This document shows positions 34,884 to 44,351 of a stretch of DNA of 63,770 nt, piece by piece (the first letter of the stretch is position 1; every line of letters starts with the position of its first letter). The notes below the pieces were generated by a model. It saw only the letters and a program-made list of their open reading frames with translations, had not been told where the DNA came from and did not search any database. Source of the stretch: Cloacimonetes bacterium UBA5210 (GTDB taxonomy: Bacteria; Cloacimonadota; Cloacimonadia; Cloacimonadales; Cloacimonadaceae); the NCBI GenBank assembly GCA_002412625.1, contig DHVK01000024.1, positions 1 through 63,770 on the forward strand, written 5' to 3'. The position numbers were made by a program, and so were the translations under genes.

Positions 34884-36150
34884 TATGCGCCGAAATCACT
34901 TCTCCGACTGTATACAGGGATCCTCCGGCTACCACCACGCCGTCATCTCCCGCTGCTGCCAGGGCGGCGGCATAGGCTTCCGCCACAGAGGGGAAGGCTA
35001 TTGCGGGAACGCCGTGTTTAGCGATCTCTTTCAGTTGCGCTGCGGCAGTCGCAGCCCGGTCGCTCTTGTTTTGTGCCACATAGATTTGCCCGGCTTTTGT
35101 GCAGAAGAGGCGGATCATCTCAGAGTAGTCCTTATCTGCCAGGATCGAGATCACGAAGTGAATTGAGCGGTTGGGATAGACCTTTTCCAGAGTGTTGATC
35201 AAAGCTTTCACGCCATGCACGTTGTGCGCTCCATCCACGATCACGGTCGGCTCTCTGCGCAAAACCTGCATGCGGCCTGCCCAATTCACAGTGGAAAGGG
35301 CTTTGCGGGCTTTGTGTTCATCGAAGCTGACTCTGTGCTTTTCGCAATAAAGGATGAAGGCGGTGAGCGCCAAGCCCATGTTTGCGGCCTGGTGTTCGCC
35401 CATCAGGTTCGCCTTGATGCCGGGGATCAGAGTTTTGCCGAACATATAGTTAAAACATATTCCGGCGGTGTCGTCCGAGATAATCTCCACATTCCAATCC
35501 TTGCCATATAGATAGACCGGCGCAGCTTTGGCCAGGGCTTTTTCCTGAATGACATGCAAGGGGGATGCTTCGATGTTGCCCAGAACCAAGGGAACGTGAG
35601 CTTTGATGATGCCGGCCTTTTCGCTGGCGATGATCTCAAGATTGTTGCCCAGGGTTTTCACGTGATCCAGACCAATGGTGGTGATCGCGGTAACATCCGG
35701 CACAAAGAGGTTGGTAGCGTCCAATCTGCCGCCCAGGCCGACCTCGATCACGGCGACGTCCAGAATGCTGCGGGCAAACAGGATAAACGCGATGGCTGTG
35801 GTGATCTCAAAAAAAGAGGCTTCCCATTTGTTGAACAGCGCTTCAAACTCTGTGAAGGCCTCCAGTATAGGCTGGATATCCAGCTCTTTGCCATCGATCC
35901 GAAAGCGTTCAGTGTAGTTTATCAGATGCGGCGAAGTGTTCAATCCGGTGTGGCAATCGTGGGCCAAAGCCAGCGCTTCCAGGGTAGCACAGACACTGCC
36001 TTTGCCGTTGGTCCCGGCGATATGAAAGCCCCGCAAGCCTCTCTGGGGAGAGCCCATATCCTTCAAAAGCCCTTCCATTCGCTCCAGTTCGAGCTTCACA
36101 TTGCCCGAATACCGCTGATAGATGTGATCCAGAAATTCCTGATATTGCAT
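34870..36150 (-). CDS. folC: Folylpolyglutamate/dihydrofolate synthase
   Basis: 426 residues of the Mur-ligase fold. P-loop GTNGKGSVCATLEAL near residues 45-59, ITTIGLDHVKTLGN with the metal-binding region, SEKAGIIK, and the C-terminal domain with VIVDGAHNVHGVKALI. It adds glutamate to folates and possibly dihydropteroate, in the cytoplasm. The full length matches FolC. The start is ATG 36150 with GAGGAA. It overlaps rnhC, so the two are co-transcribed. Confidence 0.93.
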   Translation of the reverse strand: MQYQEFLDHIYQRYSGNVKLELERMEGLLKDMGSPQRGLRGFHIAGTNGKGSVCATLEALALAHDCHTGLNTSPHLINYTERFRIDGKELDIQPILEAFTEFEALFNKWEASFFEITTAIAFILFARSILDVAVIEVGLGGRLDATNLFVPDVTAITTIGLDHVKTLGNNLEIIASEKAGIIKAHVPLVLGNIEASPLHVIQEKALAKAAPVYLYGKDWNVEIISDDTAGICFNYMFGKTLIPGIKANLMGEHQAANMGLALTAFILYCEKHRVSFDEHKARKALSTVNWAGRMQVLRREPTVIVDGAHNVHGVKALINTLEKVYPNRSIHFVISILADKDYSEMIRLFCTKAGQIYVAQNKSDRAATAAAQLKEIAKHGVPAIAFPSVAEAYAAALAAAGDDGVVVAGGSLYTVGEVISAHNANA

Positions 36151-36231
36151 TGTTCCTCAAAGCTATAAGATGGTGGTTGTCTTAGGTTTGGGTTCTGGGA
36201 TTATGGAATCCGTTAGTACGGGCAGCGTCCA

Positions 36232-36266
36232 CAAAAAAGATAGCGGGTATGAAGAACCCGCTATCA
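36232..36266 (-). terminator. Terminator of the pilin-like gene
   Basis: GATAGCGGGT (36240-36249) / ACCCGCTATC (36257-36266), a perfect 10-bp stem with loop ATGAAGA, followed on the minus strand by CTTTTTTGTG. It separates the gene from folC. Confidence 0.85.
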
Positions 36267-36284
36267 GATAGAGTTTTATCACAA

Positions 36285-36935
36285 TTAGTTGCTGGTTGAC
36301 ATGCCAAAGTTTTCGGGAAAGAGGATGGCACGCAGAGCAGTAGTATCGGCTTTACGCTTCGTGAAAGCTTCCGGATCGGTCTTCCAGATCTCGATGTACT
36401 TTTCCAGTATTTCTTTCTTTTTGCTGCCGTTGGACCCGGTTTCGCTGTCGATATAATCCATATCGTCGATCATGTAGTTCTGTAGCTGAGTGGGTTCCAT
36501 GTTTTCATAAAAGACTTTGGGCAAAAAGTGCTTGGGAAACTGGTGCAAATTTGGGCAATACACGATCACGCCAAAGTTATGTTTCACTTCGTCACCGATA
36601 GTTTCTGCCACATACTTGCCAAAGACCAAATACTCGTGTTTTTGGCGAGCAGTTTCCGGGCAGTAAGAGGCAGATCCCAGATAGTAGCTCCGGTTATCCA
36701 TGGCTTTACGGGTAGTGCGCAGAACATTCAGGTCTCCGCTGAAATCCGCGTTTGTATCTCTGAGGTAGTCCGTAGTGGCCACCCAGATTTCTTTCATGTT
36801 ATTAATACAATCTTCCACGTTTTGCTCTTTGTCCAGGTTATAAAAGTTCGGGATCGCCAGCACAAAGATCAAAGCGGCAAAAAGAATTATACTAAGGACG
36901 GTATATACCGAGATTCCGTTTTGGTTACGCAGCAT
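36285..36935 (-). CDS. Type IV pilin-like protein
   Basis: 216 residues from ATG 36935 (MLRNQNGISVYTV), chosen for its AGGAG site; the longer frame to 37004 is upstream sequence. A short basic leader ends in Gly, followed by ISVYTVLSIILFAALIFVLA, like the prepilin leader and N-terminal helix, but the Glu at +5 of classical pilins is Thr. A globular region with two Cys (EDCINNM, ASYCPETA, VYCPN) follows. It may be a minor pseudopilin or a pilin-like anchor. A lone gene with its own terminator. Confidence 0.55.
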   Translation of the reverse strand: MLRNQNGISVYTVLSIILFAALIFVLAIPNFYNLDKEQNVEDCINNMKEIWVATTDYLRDTNADFSGDLNVLRTTRKAMDNRSYYLGSASYCPETARQKHEYLVFGKYVAETIGDEVKHNFGVIVYCPNLHQFPKHFLPKVFYENMEPTQLQNYMIDDMDYIDSETGSNGSKKKEILEKYIEIWKTDPEAFTKRKADTTALRAILFPENFGMSTSN

Positions 36936-37000
36936 TTTACGCTCCTGTTGATTACTGAATGATATGCAAATTGGAGAGGCATTATTCGTCAAGCCTTTTT

Positions 37001-37498
37001 TCAAGAGGGCAGGATTTTTCCGATGTAGTTCCAGGTCTCAGGAATATCTCTGAACTGATCCCGGTAGTTTTCTTTTGGGTCGATCTGGGTGCCCTTCATG
37101 CGCCGGGAGACGTTTGTTTCTCCCCAGTTATAGGCAGCCAGCACCAAGCTCCAGTTGCCGTTGTATTTCTGTTTCAGATAGTTCAGATACTTTGCCGAAA
37201 GGTGCAAGTTATAGACCGGTACAAAGAGCAATCCGCGTTTGTGTTGAGTGTTGACATACTGCGCCGTAGTCTCTTGCATCTGTCCCAAACCGATGGCTTG
37301 TTTGCGCGAGATGGCAAAGCTCCGAAAACTGCTTTCCGTGCGGATAAGCCGGTAGAAGATGGCTGGATCTACCTTGTTCCAGATCGCCACCCCGACCGTC
37401 ATTATGCGCACGGAAACAGGATTATAGGTCAGGATCACAGTCACCAGCAGGAGCGCAAGCAGCAGGCTTGTTAGCCGTTGTTTAGTTCTTTTTGCCAT
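37001..37498 (-). CDS. Lytic transglycosylase (SLT/MltE-like)
   Basis: 165 residues. An N-terminal membrane anchor or signal peptide (residues 8-25), then the SLT fold: FYRLIRTESSFRSFAIS with catalytic Glu in ESSF, QAIGLGQMQ, and AAYNWGETNV, all normal family motifs. It cleaves peptidoglycan glycan strands in the periplasm. Start ATG 37498 has only a weak GGGG site; a stronger GGAGG is about 20 bp upstream. Confidence 0.88.
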   Translation of the reverse strand: MAKRTKQRLTSLLLALLLVTVILTYNPVSVRIMTVGVAIWNKVDPAIFYRLIRTESSFRSFAISRKQAIGLGQMQETTAQYVNTQHKRGLLFVPVYNLHLSAKYLNYLKQKYNGNWSLVLAAYNWGETNVSRRMKGTQIDPKENYRDQFRDIPETWNYIGKILPS

Positions 37499-37530
37499 AT
37501 CCCCGGACTGTGTTCCTCCGTTTAGTTTGC

Positions 37531-38016
37531 TTAGACTAAAGTCTTCTTGAAATCGTTTAGTTTCAGGACGTGGGAGACTTCCTCATTGATGATGCGGCGC
37601 AGCACCTGCTTGGTCTTGGGGTTCGAAACCCCGTCGTTGATGGCATGGAAATAGAGCAGAGTGTCTTTTTCGAAGGTAATGGCATTGTTCACGACTTCCA
37701 TGAGGTCTTTGGCGTCCGCGGCTTTCTTGATCGCAGCGTCGTTACTGTTGAAGATGCGGCTGTCCACGATGGTCTTCAGATACGCGGAAACCAATTCCCA
37801 ATCCGCCGTGAGTTCCATATCCTGCATTTCGGCATCGCCGCGCAGGGCCAGGAAGGTCTGTTCATGATTCAGCTCTTCATCGCGCAGAAACTCGATAAAC
37901 TCTTTCGCTTTGGGATCAAGATCCTTGCGTTTGCTGGCTTCATGATAAAATGCGTAACCGTTTTTCTCGATCTGAACGGCAAATTCGATCACTTCGTTGA
38001 TTGAGTAAGTTGGCAT
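37531..38016 (-). CDS. Ferritin-like diiron protein (rubrerythrin family)
   Basis: 161 residues from ATG 38016 (MPTYSINEV), behind a perfect AAGGAGG. Four helices carry the diiron ligands: EKNGYAFYHEA, DEELNHEQTF, FEKDTLLYFHAI and NEEVSHVLKL, i.e. E...E, ExxH, E and ExxH. No rubredoxin domain follows. Probably an oxidative-stress or iron-handling enzyme such as peroxide reduction, in the cytoplasm. Single gene. Confidence 0.85.
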   Translation of the reverse strand: MPTYSINEVIEFAVQIEKNGYAFYHEASKRKDLDPKAKEFIEFLRDEELNHEQTFLALRGDAEMQDMELTADWELVSAYLKTIVDSRIFNSNDAAIKKAADAKDLMEVVNNAITFEKDTLLYFHAINDGVSNPKTKQVLRRIINEEVSHVLKLNDFKKTLV

Positions 38017-38176
38017 ATTATCCTCCTTAGGGATACAATTTTCATACTGTCTCAAGGATTGCTCACTCCATCATAATTGTCAATCAAAAAGTGCAATCTT
38101 ACTTCAGAATAATTCTGCTTGACTTCTTTCCTCTAAATCCCAAGCTCGAACTCATGAAACAAACACGAGGAAGATG

Positions 38177-38608
38177 ATGAAGAGATATTTGGCACAATGT
38201 GGCTTGTACTGCGGCGCCTGCAGTTCTATGCTCTTGCACGATAAGGCCATGGGAGACAATGAACTGATGGACTTCCAAGTGGAGTATCAGGATTCACCTT
38301 GCGGCGGTTGCGCCTCCGGAGTAAATCCCGATTGCGAGTTTATCATCTGTAATCAAGCCCATGGAACTCAGTGTTGCGCTTTCTGCGCAGAATTCCCTTG
38401 CCCGATGATTATCAAGTTCTCTCAAGATGAGTGGGAACACCATATTGATGTAATAGACAATCTCCATCGCATCAAAGAGATCGGCATTGATGCCTGGCTT
38501 GCGGAGCAGAAACAACAGTGGAGCTGCCCTCAATGCGGAAGCAGAACCCATTGGTATCAAAGCAAGTGTTGCGATTGCGGAGCCACTTGGGCATGCAGGT
38601 ACAAATAG
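38177..38608 (+). CDS. Cys-rich DUF3795-like protein
   Basis: 143 residues from the second of two adjacent ATG codons (38174 and 38177); the second has the better distance to GAGG at 38167. It opens LAQCGLYCGACSSM and continues with SPCGGCASG, CEFIICNQ, TQCCAFCAEFPCP and a C-terminal zinc-ribbon-like SCPQCGSRTHWYQSKCCDCG. The pattern matches DUF3795 proteins, common in anaerobes, with an unknown role and probably metal or cluster binding. Monocistronic. Confidence 0.75.
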   Translation: MKRYLAQCGLYCGACSSMLLHDKAMGDNELMDFQVEYQDSPCGGCASGVNPDCEFIICNQAHGTQCCAFCAEFPCPMIIKFSQDEWEHHIDVIDNLHRIKEIGIDAWLAEQKQQWSCPQCGSRTHWYQSKCCDCGATWACRYK

Positions 38609-38801
38609 ACAAGGCTAAACTACCCCAATCGCGTTGGTCTTAATGCCCTGAGCATTGATTTATTTCCACTAAATAAAATTCCATAGCCAATATTTTGAAT
38701 AAATCGCTTGACGAATATGCAAGAACTCGCAGATTGAAGGCATGATCAAAATACGAATATCTGAATGGAGTTTTTCCACTCACAAAGAAAAGGAGGATCC
38801 C

Positions 38802-40493
38802 ATGATCCCAAAGAGACGTCTTTCGCTTCTCGTCTTGTCAATTCTTCTCATTGCAGTGATGCTTCTTGTTGCAGCTTGTGACAAGGACAAACCCACCAAA
38901 CCCAAGAATGAATTCGGCGTTGTAGCCGGAACCGTGTATTCTCCCGGGAAAGCTGTTTTGCCCGGAGCAACTGTAAAAATCGGTGATCTTTCTACCACCA
39001 CTGATGCTCAAGGGAGATTCATCCTCAGTGGCGTAACAACCGCCAGCCGCGTTTTAGTCGATTTCTCTATGGCAGACAGAACCTCCACCCAAAAGGTCGT
39101 CTCTGTTTCCAAAGGCTTTACTACCTATGTCTCTACCACTCTGTTTCAGGTTTTTAGTGCTACGTTCAGCAGTCAAACTCCGATCAATATCGATTCCGGG
39201 ATCAACATCAGCATCCCCGAACAAGCCTTCAAAACCGCGGCCGGAACAGCTTTCACCGGTTCTGTGAGAGCCGAAGTCCGCTATTTTGATCCCACGCTGC
39301 CCGAGTGTCTGGACGCGTTTCCGGGAACTTTTTCCGGCATTCAGACAGACGGAACTACCACCATGTTTGAATCCTACGGCTTTGTCTCTGCGACCTTCCG
39401 CAATGCCGAAAACACGGATGAGATTCTCCAGTTGGCACAAGGGAAACAAGCCCAGCTTACCGCTCCAATTCCATATTCCTTGCTCCCCAATGCTCCAAAC
39501 ACTATGCCCCTGTGGTATTATGATGACGAAACGGGTCATTGGAGAGAAGAAGGGTTTGCCACCAAGATTGGAGACAGCTATGTGGGTAGTGTGAGCCACT
39601 TCTCATATTGGAACTTTGACGACCCGGTGACGATCGTGGACCAAGCCACTCTTAGCGGCAAAGTGATGGCGGCAGATCGGGGTACTCCGATCGCGGGCGC
39701 TCAGGTGGTTGCCACCGGGGTGAACTATGCCGGCTACACAACCGCATACACAAACGATCAAGGTGTCTTCAGTATTTCAGTGAAGGCAAGCGCCACGGTG
39801 AAACTGCAAGCCTTTTCCGGCACCAGCGCGAGCATGTCAACTCAGTCCATCAGCACTCCCGCGGGAGGCCAAAACGCGGAAGTGGCAGACCTGATGATTC
39901 AGGACAGAAGCTTCATGATTATGGGCAAAATGGTCAATGCTTCCGGCACTCCGCTCTCCGGCTATGGTCAGCTATCGCAGATCAATCCACCGGCGGGTGA
40001 AATGGGCCTTACCACCTGGTTGAACATGGACGAAGAAGGCAATTTCAACGCAAGTGCTCAGAACTATAGTAACAGCACAAGCTTCAACGTTATTTTCAGC
40101 GTTGACACTCGCGGAACCCTCTTCTCCGCTTCCATCCCCTTCACCGTGCCGCAACCCGGAAATATCTATGACTTCGGCACTGTTACGATGCGCCCGGGAG
40201 GTAATATCACCGGGAGAATCAAAGACAATGAAGGAAACTTCCTGTCGAATACGTGGTTTTCTTTCATGCAGGAAGGTGGTTCCGGTGAAGAAGGTCATCT
40301 CTCTGCAGAGGTGGACGCCAATGGGAATTTCATTGTGGTCGGACCTCCCAATACAACCGTTTCCAATGTGAGAGCAGAGCTCTGGATGAATAACAATTCC
40401 TACCAATCGCCGTTGATGAATCTAAGCTTCCCCGCCTCCGGCTCTACCCGCAGTATCGGAACCATTACGGTATCGCCAGTCCCAACCCCATAA
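38802..40493 (+). CDS. Lipoprotein with carboxypeptidase-regulatory-like domains
   Basis: 563 residues from ATG 38802 (MIPKRRLSLLVLS) with AGGAGG 7 bp upstream. The lipobox is LLVAACDKD. After a Thr/Lys/Pro-rich linker come a carboxypeptidase-regulatory-like fold (VVAGTVYSPGKAVLPGATVK), a middle domain with ISIPEQAF similar to ZU5-like or alpha-2-macroglobulin-type lipoproteins, and two further regulatory-like repeats (LSGKVMAADRGTPIAGAQVV, GNITGRIKDNEGNFLS). Anchored in the envelope; no enzyme motif. It ends at a strong terminator. A TTGACG box lies at 38708-38713. Confidence 0.75.
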   Translation: MIPKRRLSLLVLSILLIAVMLLVAACDKDKPTKPKNEFGVVAGTVYSPGKAVLPGATVKIGDLSTTTDAQGRFILSGVTTASRVLVDFSMADRTSTQKVVSVSKGFTTYVSTTLFQVFSATFSSQTPINIDSGINISIPEQAFKTAAGTAFTGSVRAEVRYFDPTLPECLDAFPGTFSGIQTDGTTTMFESYGFVSATFRNAENTDEILQLAQGKQAQLTAPIPYSLLPNAPNTMPLWYYDDETGHWREEGFATKIGDSYVGSVSHFSYWNFDDPVTIVDQATLSGKVMAADRGTPIAGAQVVATGVNYAGYTTAYTNDQGVFSISVKASATVKLQAFSGTSASMSTQSISTPAGGQNAEVADLMIQDRSFMIMGKMVNASGTPLSGYGQLSQINPPAGEMGLTTWLNMDEEGNFNASAQNYSNSTSFNVIFSVDTRGTLFSASIPFTVPQPGNIYDFGTVTMRPGGNITGRIKDNEGNFLSNTWFSFMQEGGSGEEGHLSAEVDANGNFIVVGPPNTTVSNVRAELWMNNNSYQSPLMNLSFPASGSTRSIGTITVSPVPTP

Positions 40494-40504
40494 TTCTTCT
40501 TCAT

Positions 40505-40532
40505 GGGCTGTCCATTGGGCAGCCCTTTTTTT
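40505..40532 (+). terminator. Terminator of the lipoprotein gene
   Basis: GGGCTGTCC / GGGCAGCCC stem (40505-40525) with one G-T pair, followed by seven T (40526-40532). Confidence 0.9.
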
Positions 40533-40640
40533 GCGCATGGATTCTACCCTGTCTTCGAGAATGCAGTTGCATGCCTGAAGTGTTTCAGAGCAGGCATATC
40601 TGCTGTTCATTCCTCGGCTCATGCCTGTCGCATTGCCCCG

Positions 40641-40727
40641 GGATGAAGCTTACATCAAGGCGTTATCAAGCTGTGGCGATAGGAATATTACAGCTTGATA
40701 AGAGCGCAAGTATAGCCTGAATCGGGA
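40641..40727. repeat. Dispersed intergenic repeat, copy 5 (module B)
   Basis: Holds the longest hairpin of the family: TTATCAAGCTGT (40663-40674) / ACAGCTTGATAA (40690-40701), 12 of 12 paired, loop 15. It lies between two convergent genes. No module A was recognised here. Confidence 0.75.
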
Positions 40728-40767
40728 ACTGTCAGCAGCGGGCAATGAAATGGAGGTTGAGGGGCAA

Positions 40768-41580
40768 TCACGGAGTACAGAGCATGGCGAACATGGGATC
40801 AAACACATTCTGTACATAGCGGGGGAAGATCTCCAGTTCTTCTGCCAGTTCTGCGCCGTTGAATCCGGCTAAATCTTCATATGAGACCGTATTGCGGTAG
40901 TCTTCCAGGAATCTTTCCGCAAGTGGCAGATAGCTCCAGTGCCAGGGCTCATAGTTGTAGCCGCCGCTTCGGTTTTGCGTGTAAACCAGGGCGAAACCAT
41001 ATTCCGCAGCGTTATCCTGAAGCCAGCGGAACACTTTGCTGCCTGTGTTACCACGCCAAAAAGCCAGCTCCACGGAGCAAAAATCCACATCGGTGCCCCA
41101 ATGATGGCGGGAGGTACCGGGCATGGCAGAATAGTTGAGGATGTTTTGCACGATCTGCAGCTGCCGGTTTTTTGTCAAAGCTTGGAAACTGCCATTGCTT
41201 TTGGCGCGGATCTTGTTTTCCCAGATGCGCTGTTGAGTGGCGAAATTGCGGGTGGCAGAGATCACATTCAGGTTGATTCCTTCGGCAGCAGCGGCCGCGA
41301 TCAGCGAATCCAGCGCGAGTTTGGCTTGGCGTTGCAGGTACATCGTGGGATGCGCGTTGTAGCCACGGATACGCTCGAAATCCGGATGTTCGGAAGGCTC
41401 GAAGTGACCCAGCAGCACATCCTTGGAATAGGGCTGATACTGCGGCTCAAAGATCAGATCAGGTAGCACGATTGCATAGCTGGAACTCATACGCAGATTA
41501 CCTGCCAGATTCTGCAAGAGCATCATCAGGATCAGGCAGAGCATTCTGCGCTGAAAGCCCGGATCAATCCTGCGAATCAT
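40768..41580 (-). CDS. D-Ala-D-Ala carboxypeptidase, VanY/LAS family
   Basis: 270 residues from ATG 41580 (MIRRIDPGFQRR); the frame extends to 41751 only within rmuC. An N-terminal hydrophobic anchor (MLCLILMMLLQNL). The LAS zinc-peptidase motifs are present: ISATRNFATQQRIW, SRHHWGTDVDF (S/HxxxxxxD zinc ligands) and EPWHWSY (E and final His). It trims peptidoglycan stem peptides in the periplasm. It overlaps rmuC by 17 bp, so it is coupled. Confidence 0.9.
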   Translation of the reverse strand: MIRRIDPGFQRRMLCLILMMLLQNLAGNLRMSSSYAIVLPDLIFEPQYQPYSKDVLLGHFEPSEHPDFERIRGYNAHPTMYLQRQAKLALDSLIAAAAAEGINLNVISATRNFATQQRIWENKIRAKSNGSFQALTKNRQLQIVQNILNYSAMPGTSRHHWGTDVDFCSVELAFWRGNTGSKVFRWLQDNAAEYGFALVYTQNRSGGYNYEPWHWSYLPLAERFLEDYRNTVSYEDLAGFNGAELAEELEIFPRYVQNVFDPMFAMLCTP

Positions 41581-42961
41581 CCTCTTCTTCCACTGGCAAG
41601 AGCAGTTCCGGCAAAGCGGGAGTTTCAGAGGCGGGAAACTCTTCCACTTTACGCAGCTTCTTCTCGATCTGGCGGCTGCGATGCGTTGCGTTGTCCAGCT
41701 CTTTGCCCACATCATCGATCTTCTTGCGGGTTTTGTCCAGAACTTCACCAAAGAGGCTAAATTGCTTCTTCACTTCTGCCAGCACCTTCCACACTTCGCT
41801 GCTCTTCTTTTGGATGGCAAGGGTCTTGAAGCCGATCTGCAGACTGTTCAGCAGCGCTGAAATGGTGGTGGGGCCGCAGAGAATCACAGAATAATCCCGC
41901 ATCACCTGCTCAAACAGGCCGGGGATGCGCAGCACTTCCGCATAGAGGCTCTCGAAGGGCAGAAACAGAATGGCAAAATCCGTGGTGACAGGCGGGTTGA
42001 TATATTTATCGCGGATGTCCCGGGCGCAATTGCGGATGCGGGTGACGATGCTCTTTTGGTGCAGAGTGATCTCGGCGAGGTTGCCGGTTTCATAGGCATC
42101 GACCAGCTTGTGGTAGTCCTCGATGGGGAACTTGGCGTCGATGGGCAGATACACCCGGCTGTCCGAGCCGTCTCTGCCGGGCAGGGCAATGGCAAATTCC
42201 ACCACGGCATCGCGGCGGCTATTGGGTTTGAAATTCTTTTCATATTGATCCGGGGTGAGCAGCTCTTCCAGGATGTTTTCCAGCTGCAATTCACCCAATA
42301 CGCCGCGAGTTTTTACCCCGATCAGGGCTTTCTTGAGATCACCTACTCCGGTGGCGAGGCTCTGCATTTCGCCCAGGCCCTTGTGTACCGCTTCCAGTTG
42401 CTTGGAGACCTGGTTGAAGGATTCTCCAAGGCGTTTTTCCAGAGTGGCATGCAGTTTTTCGTCAACGGTCTTGCGCATCTCTTCCAGCTTGGTCTCGTTG
42501 CCGTTGCGGATGGCGTCCAGGCGCTCTTCGATGCCTTTCTTCAGTTTGTCGGATTGCTCCGCGGAGCCGGCGGTGAGATCTGCCAATTTGCGGCTGAGGC
42601 TTTCCGAGAGGTTGTTCAGGGCTTTGGAAAGTTCTTCGCGGTTTTTGCCCGCGTCGGTATTCATTTGGGTGGTGAGAGTGGAGAGGGTGGTGCTCAGTTC
42701 CGCGCGGGATTCTCCGGCGGCTTTCAGCTGGCTGTCACTGGCGTTTTTGATCTGCGAGGCAAGCTCAATGCGGTTCTCGGAGTTCTGGGTCAGAAGCACT
42801 TGGCGCAGGCTGCCGATTTCGTCTTTTAGGATGCGGGAAAGCATCTCTACTTCGGTGCGCAGGCGCTTTAGTTCTTCCCGGTCGTCCAGTGGCTTGCGCT
42901 TTAGTAAGATCAGGATCAGGATGATTCCGACAGCGCTGAGAGCTAATAAAACATATTCCAA
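41564..42961 (-). CDS. rmuC: DNA recombination protein RmuC
   Basis: 465 residues. An N-terminal membrane helix (VLLALSAVGIILILILL), a long coiled coil (about residues 25-190: LRTEVEMLSRILKDEIGSLR...), then the RmuC domain (LQLENILEELLTPDQY, VYLPIDAKFPIEDY). Family proteins limit inversions and rearrangements at short repeats and have a nuclease-like fold. Relevant given the inverted repeats of this genome, but that is inference. Upstream of the VanY-type gene in a short operon. Confidence 0.92.
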   Translation of the reverse strand: MEYVLLALSAVGIILILILLKRKPLDDREELKRLRTEVEMLSRILKDEIGSLRQVLLTQNSENRIELASQIKNASDSQLKAAGESRAELSTTLSTLTTQMNTDAGKNREELSKALNNLSESLSRKLADLTAGSAEQSDKLKKGIEERLDAIRNGNETKLEEMRKTVDEKLHATLEKRLGESFNQVSKQLEAVHKGLGEMQSLATGVGDLKKALIGVKTRGVLGELQLENILEELLTPDQYEKNFKPNSRRDAVVEFAIALPGRDGSDSRVYLPIDAKFPIEDYHKLVDAYETGNLAEITLHQKSIVTRIRNCARDIRDKYINPPVTTDFAILFLPFESLYAEVLRIPGLFEQVMRDYSVILCGPTTISALLNSLQIGFKTLAIQKKSSEVWKVLAEVKKQFSLFGEVLDKTRKKIDDVGKELDNATHRSRQIEKKLRKVEEFPASETPALPELLLPVEEEDDSQD

Positions 42962-43014
42962 ATTTACCTCCCCGGAATACCGGCTTCCGCCGGAGTGGAT
43001 ACCAAGATCAAATC

Positions 43015-43041
43015 GGGCTCCCCGCTTCAGGAGGAGCCCGG
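43015..43041 (-). terminator. Likely terminator of glyA
   Basis: CGGGCTCC (43015-43022) / GGAGCCCG (43034-43041), followed on the minus strand by ATTTGAT, a weak T-run. Confidence 0.5.
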
Positions 43042-43052
43042 AGATAGTGTGC

Positions 43053-44351
43053 TTAGGCTCTCAGTTCAGGATAGAGCGGGAATTTGGCGGTAAGTTGCCT
43101 TACTTCTTCCTTCACTTTTGCCAGTTCAGCTTCGTTTTCATAGTTGTCACGCACTTTGCGGATCAGGGCAGCGATGGTCTTCATCTCTTCTGTGCCCATG
43201 CCGCGGGTGGTCACGGAAGGGGTTCCCAAGCGGATGCCGGATGCCACGAAGGGGCTGCGGGTGTCGAAGGGAACGGTGTTTTTGTTCGCGGTGATACCAG
43301 CCAGATCCAAGGCTTCTTCCAGCTTCTTGCCGCTGGGGCCGCCCTTCTCTTCAGGTCCGAGGTCGATCAGCATCAGATGCGTGTCCGTGCCGTCCGAAAC
43401 CAGATCAAAGCCTTCTGCCTTCAAAGCTTCTGCCAGAGCGGTGGCGTTTGCCACGACCTGCGTCATATAGGCCTTGAACTCCGGTTTCAGGGCTTCACCA
43501 AAGGCGATCGCTTTACCCGCGATGGCGTGCATCAGAGGGCCGCCCTGGATGCCGGGGAAGACCTTGCCGTCGATCTCTTTGGCATATTCTTCTTTGCAGA
43601 GGATGAGGCCGGCGCGGGGGCCGCGCAGGGTTTTGTGGGTAGTGGTGGTCACGACGTCCGCGTAGGGCACCGGGTTGTCGTGCAATCCGGCGGCTACTAA
43701 GCCGGCGATGTGTGCCATATCTACCATGAATTTGGCACCGACCATGTCCGCTATTTCGCGGAACTTGGCAAAATCGATCTTGCGGGGATAGGCAGAGGCA
43801 CCGGTGAGGATCATCTTTGGCTGGTGCTCTTTGGCCAGACGCTCGATCTCTTCATAATCAAACTGTTGAGTGTCCTTGCGAACGTTGTAATGGATCACGT
43901 TGTACAGCTGGCCGCTAAAGGAAAGGGGGTGTCCGTGGGTGAGGTGTCCGCCGTGGGAAAGCTCCAAAGCCAACACGGTGTCGCCCGGGTTCACCAAGGC
44001 AAAATACGCCGCCATGTTTGCCTGAGAACCACTGTGGGGCTGCACGTTGGCGTGTTCGGCTCCGAACAGTTCTTTGGCGCGTTCGATGGCGAGGCGCTCT
44101 ACTTCGTCGATGTACTCGCAACCGCCATAATAGCGTCCGTAAAGATTATAATTCACCTTGCCGGTCTTCTTGCTCCAGCGGTAGGGATAGCCCTCGGCAT
44201 ATTTGTTGGTCAGCACGCTGCCCTGGGCTTCCATCACCGCCAAAGAAGTAAAGTTCTCGCTGGCGATAAGTTCCAGATTATCTTGTTGCCGATCAAGCTC
44301 TTTGGAGATCGCGGCATATACTTCGGGATCCTGTTGTTGGATGTGTTTCAC
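43053..44351 (-). CDS. glyA: Serine hydroxymethyltransferase
   Basis: 432 residues starting with GTG at 44351 (MKHIQQQDPEVYAAI). PLP lysine region VVTTTTHKTLRGPRAG at about 225, plus YAEGYPYRW and GSQANMAAYFAL. It interconverts serine and glycine with tetrahydrofolate, linking to folC. The GTG overlaps the rpiB stop (GTGA). Site AGGAGAAAGGA. Confidence 0.96.
   Translation of the reverse strand: MKHIQQQDPEVYAAISKELDRQQDNLELIASENFTSLAVMEAQGSVLTNKYAEGYPYRWSKKTGKVNYNLYGRYYGGCEYIDEVERLAIERAKELFGAEHANVQPHSGSQANMAAYFALVNPGDTVLALELSHGGHLTHGHPLSFSGQLYNVIHYNVRKDTQQFDYEEIERLAKEHQPKMILTGASAYPRKIDFAKFREIADMVGAKFMVDMAHIAGLVAAGLHDNPVPYADVVTTTTHKTLRGPRAGLILCKEEYAKEIDGKVFPGIQGGPLMHAIAGKAIAFGEALKPEFKAYMTQVVANATALAEALKAEGFDLVSDGTDTHLMLIDLGPEEKGGPSGKKLEEALDLAGITANKNTVPFDTRSPFVASGIRLGTPSVTTRGMGTEEMKTIAALIRKVRDNYENEAELAKVKEEVRQLTAKFPLYPELRA

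Noticed and set aside
40768..41751. Longer start for the VanY-type peptidase (to 41751)
   Set aside because: The extra 57 residues lie entirely within rmuC in another frame and are Arg/Ser/Lys-rich; ATG 41580 has the signal anchor right after it.
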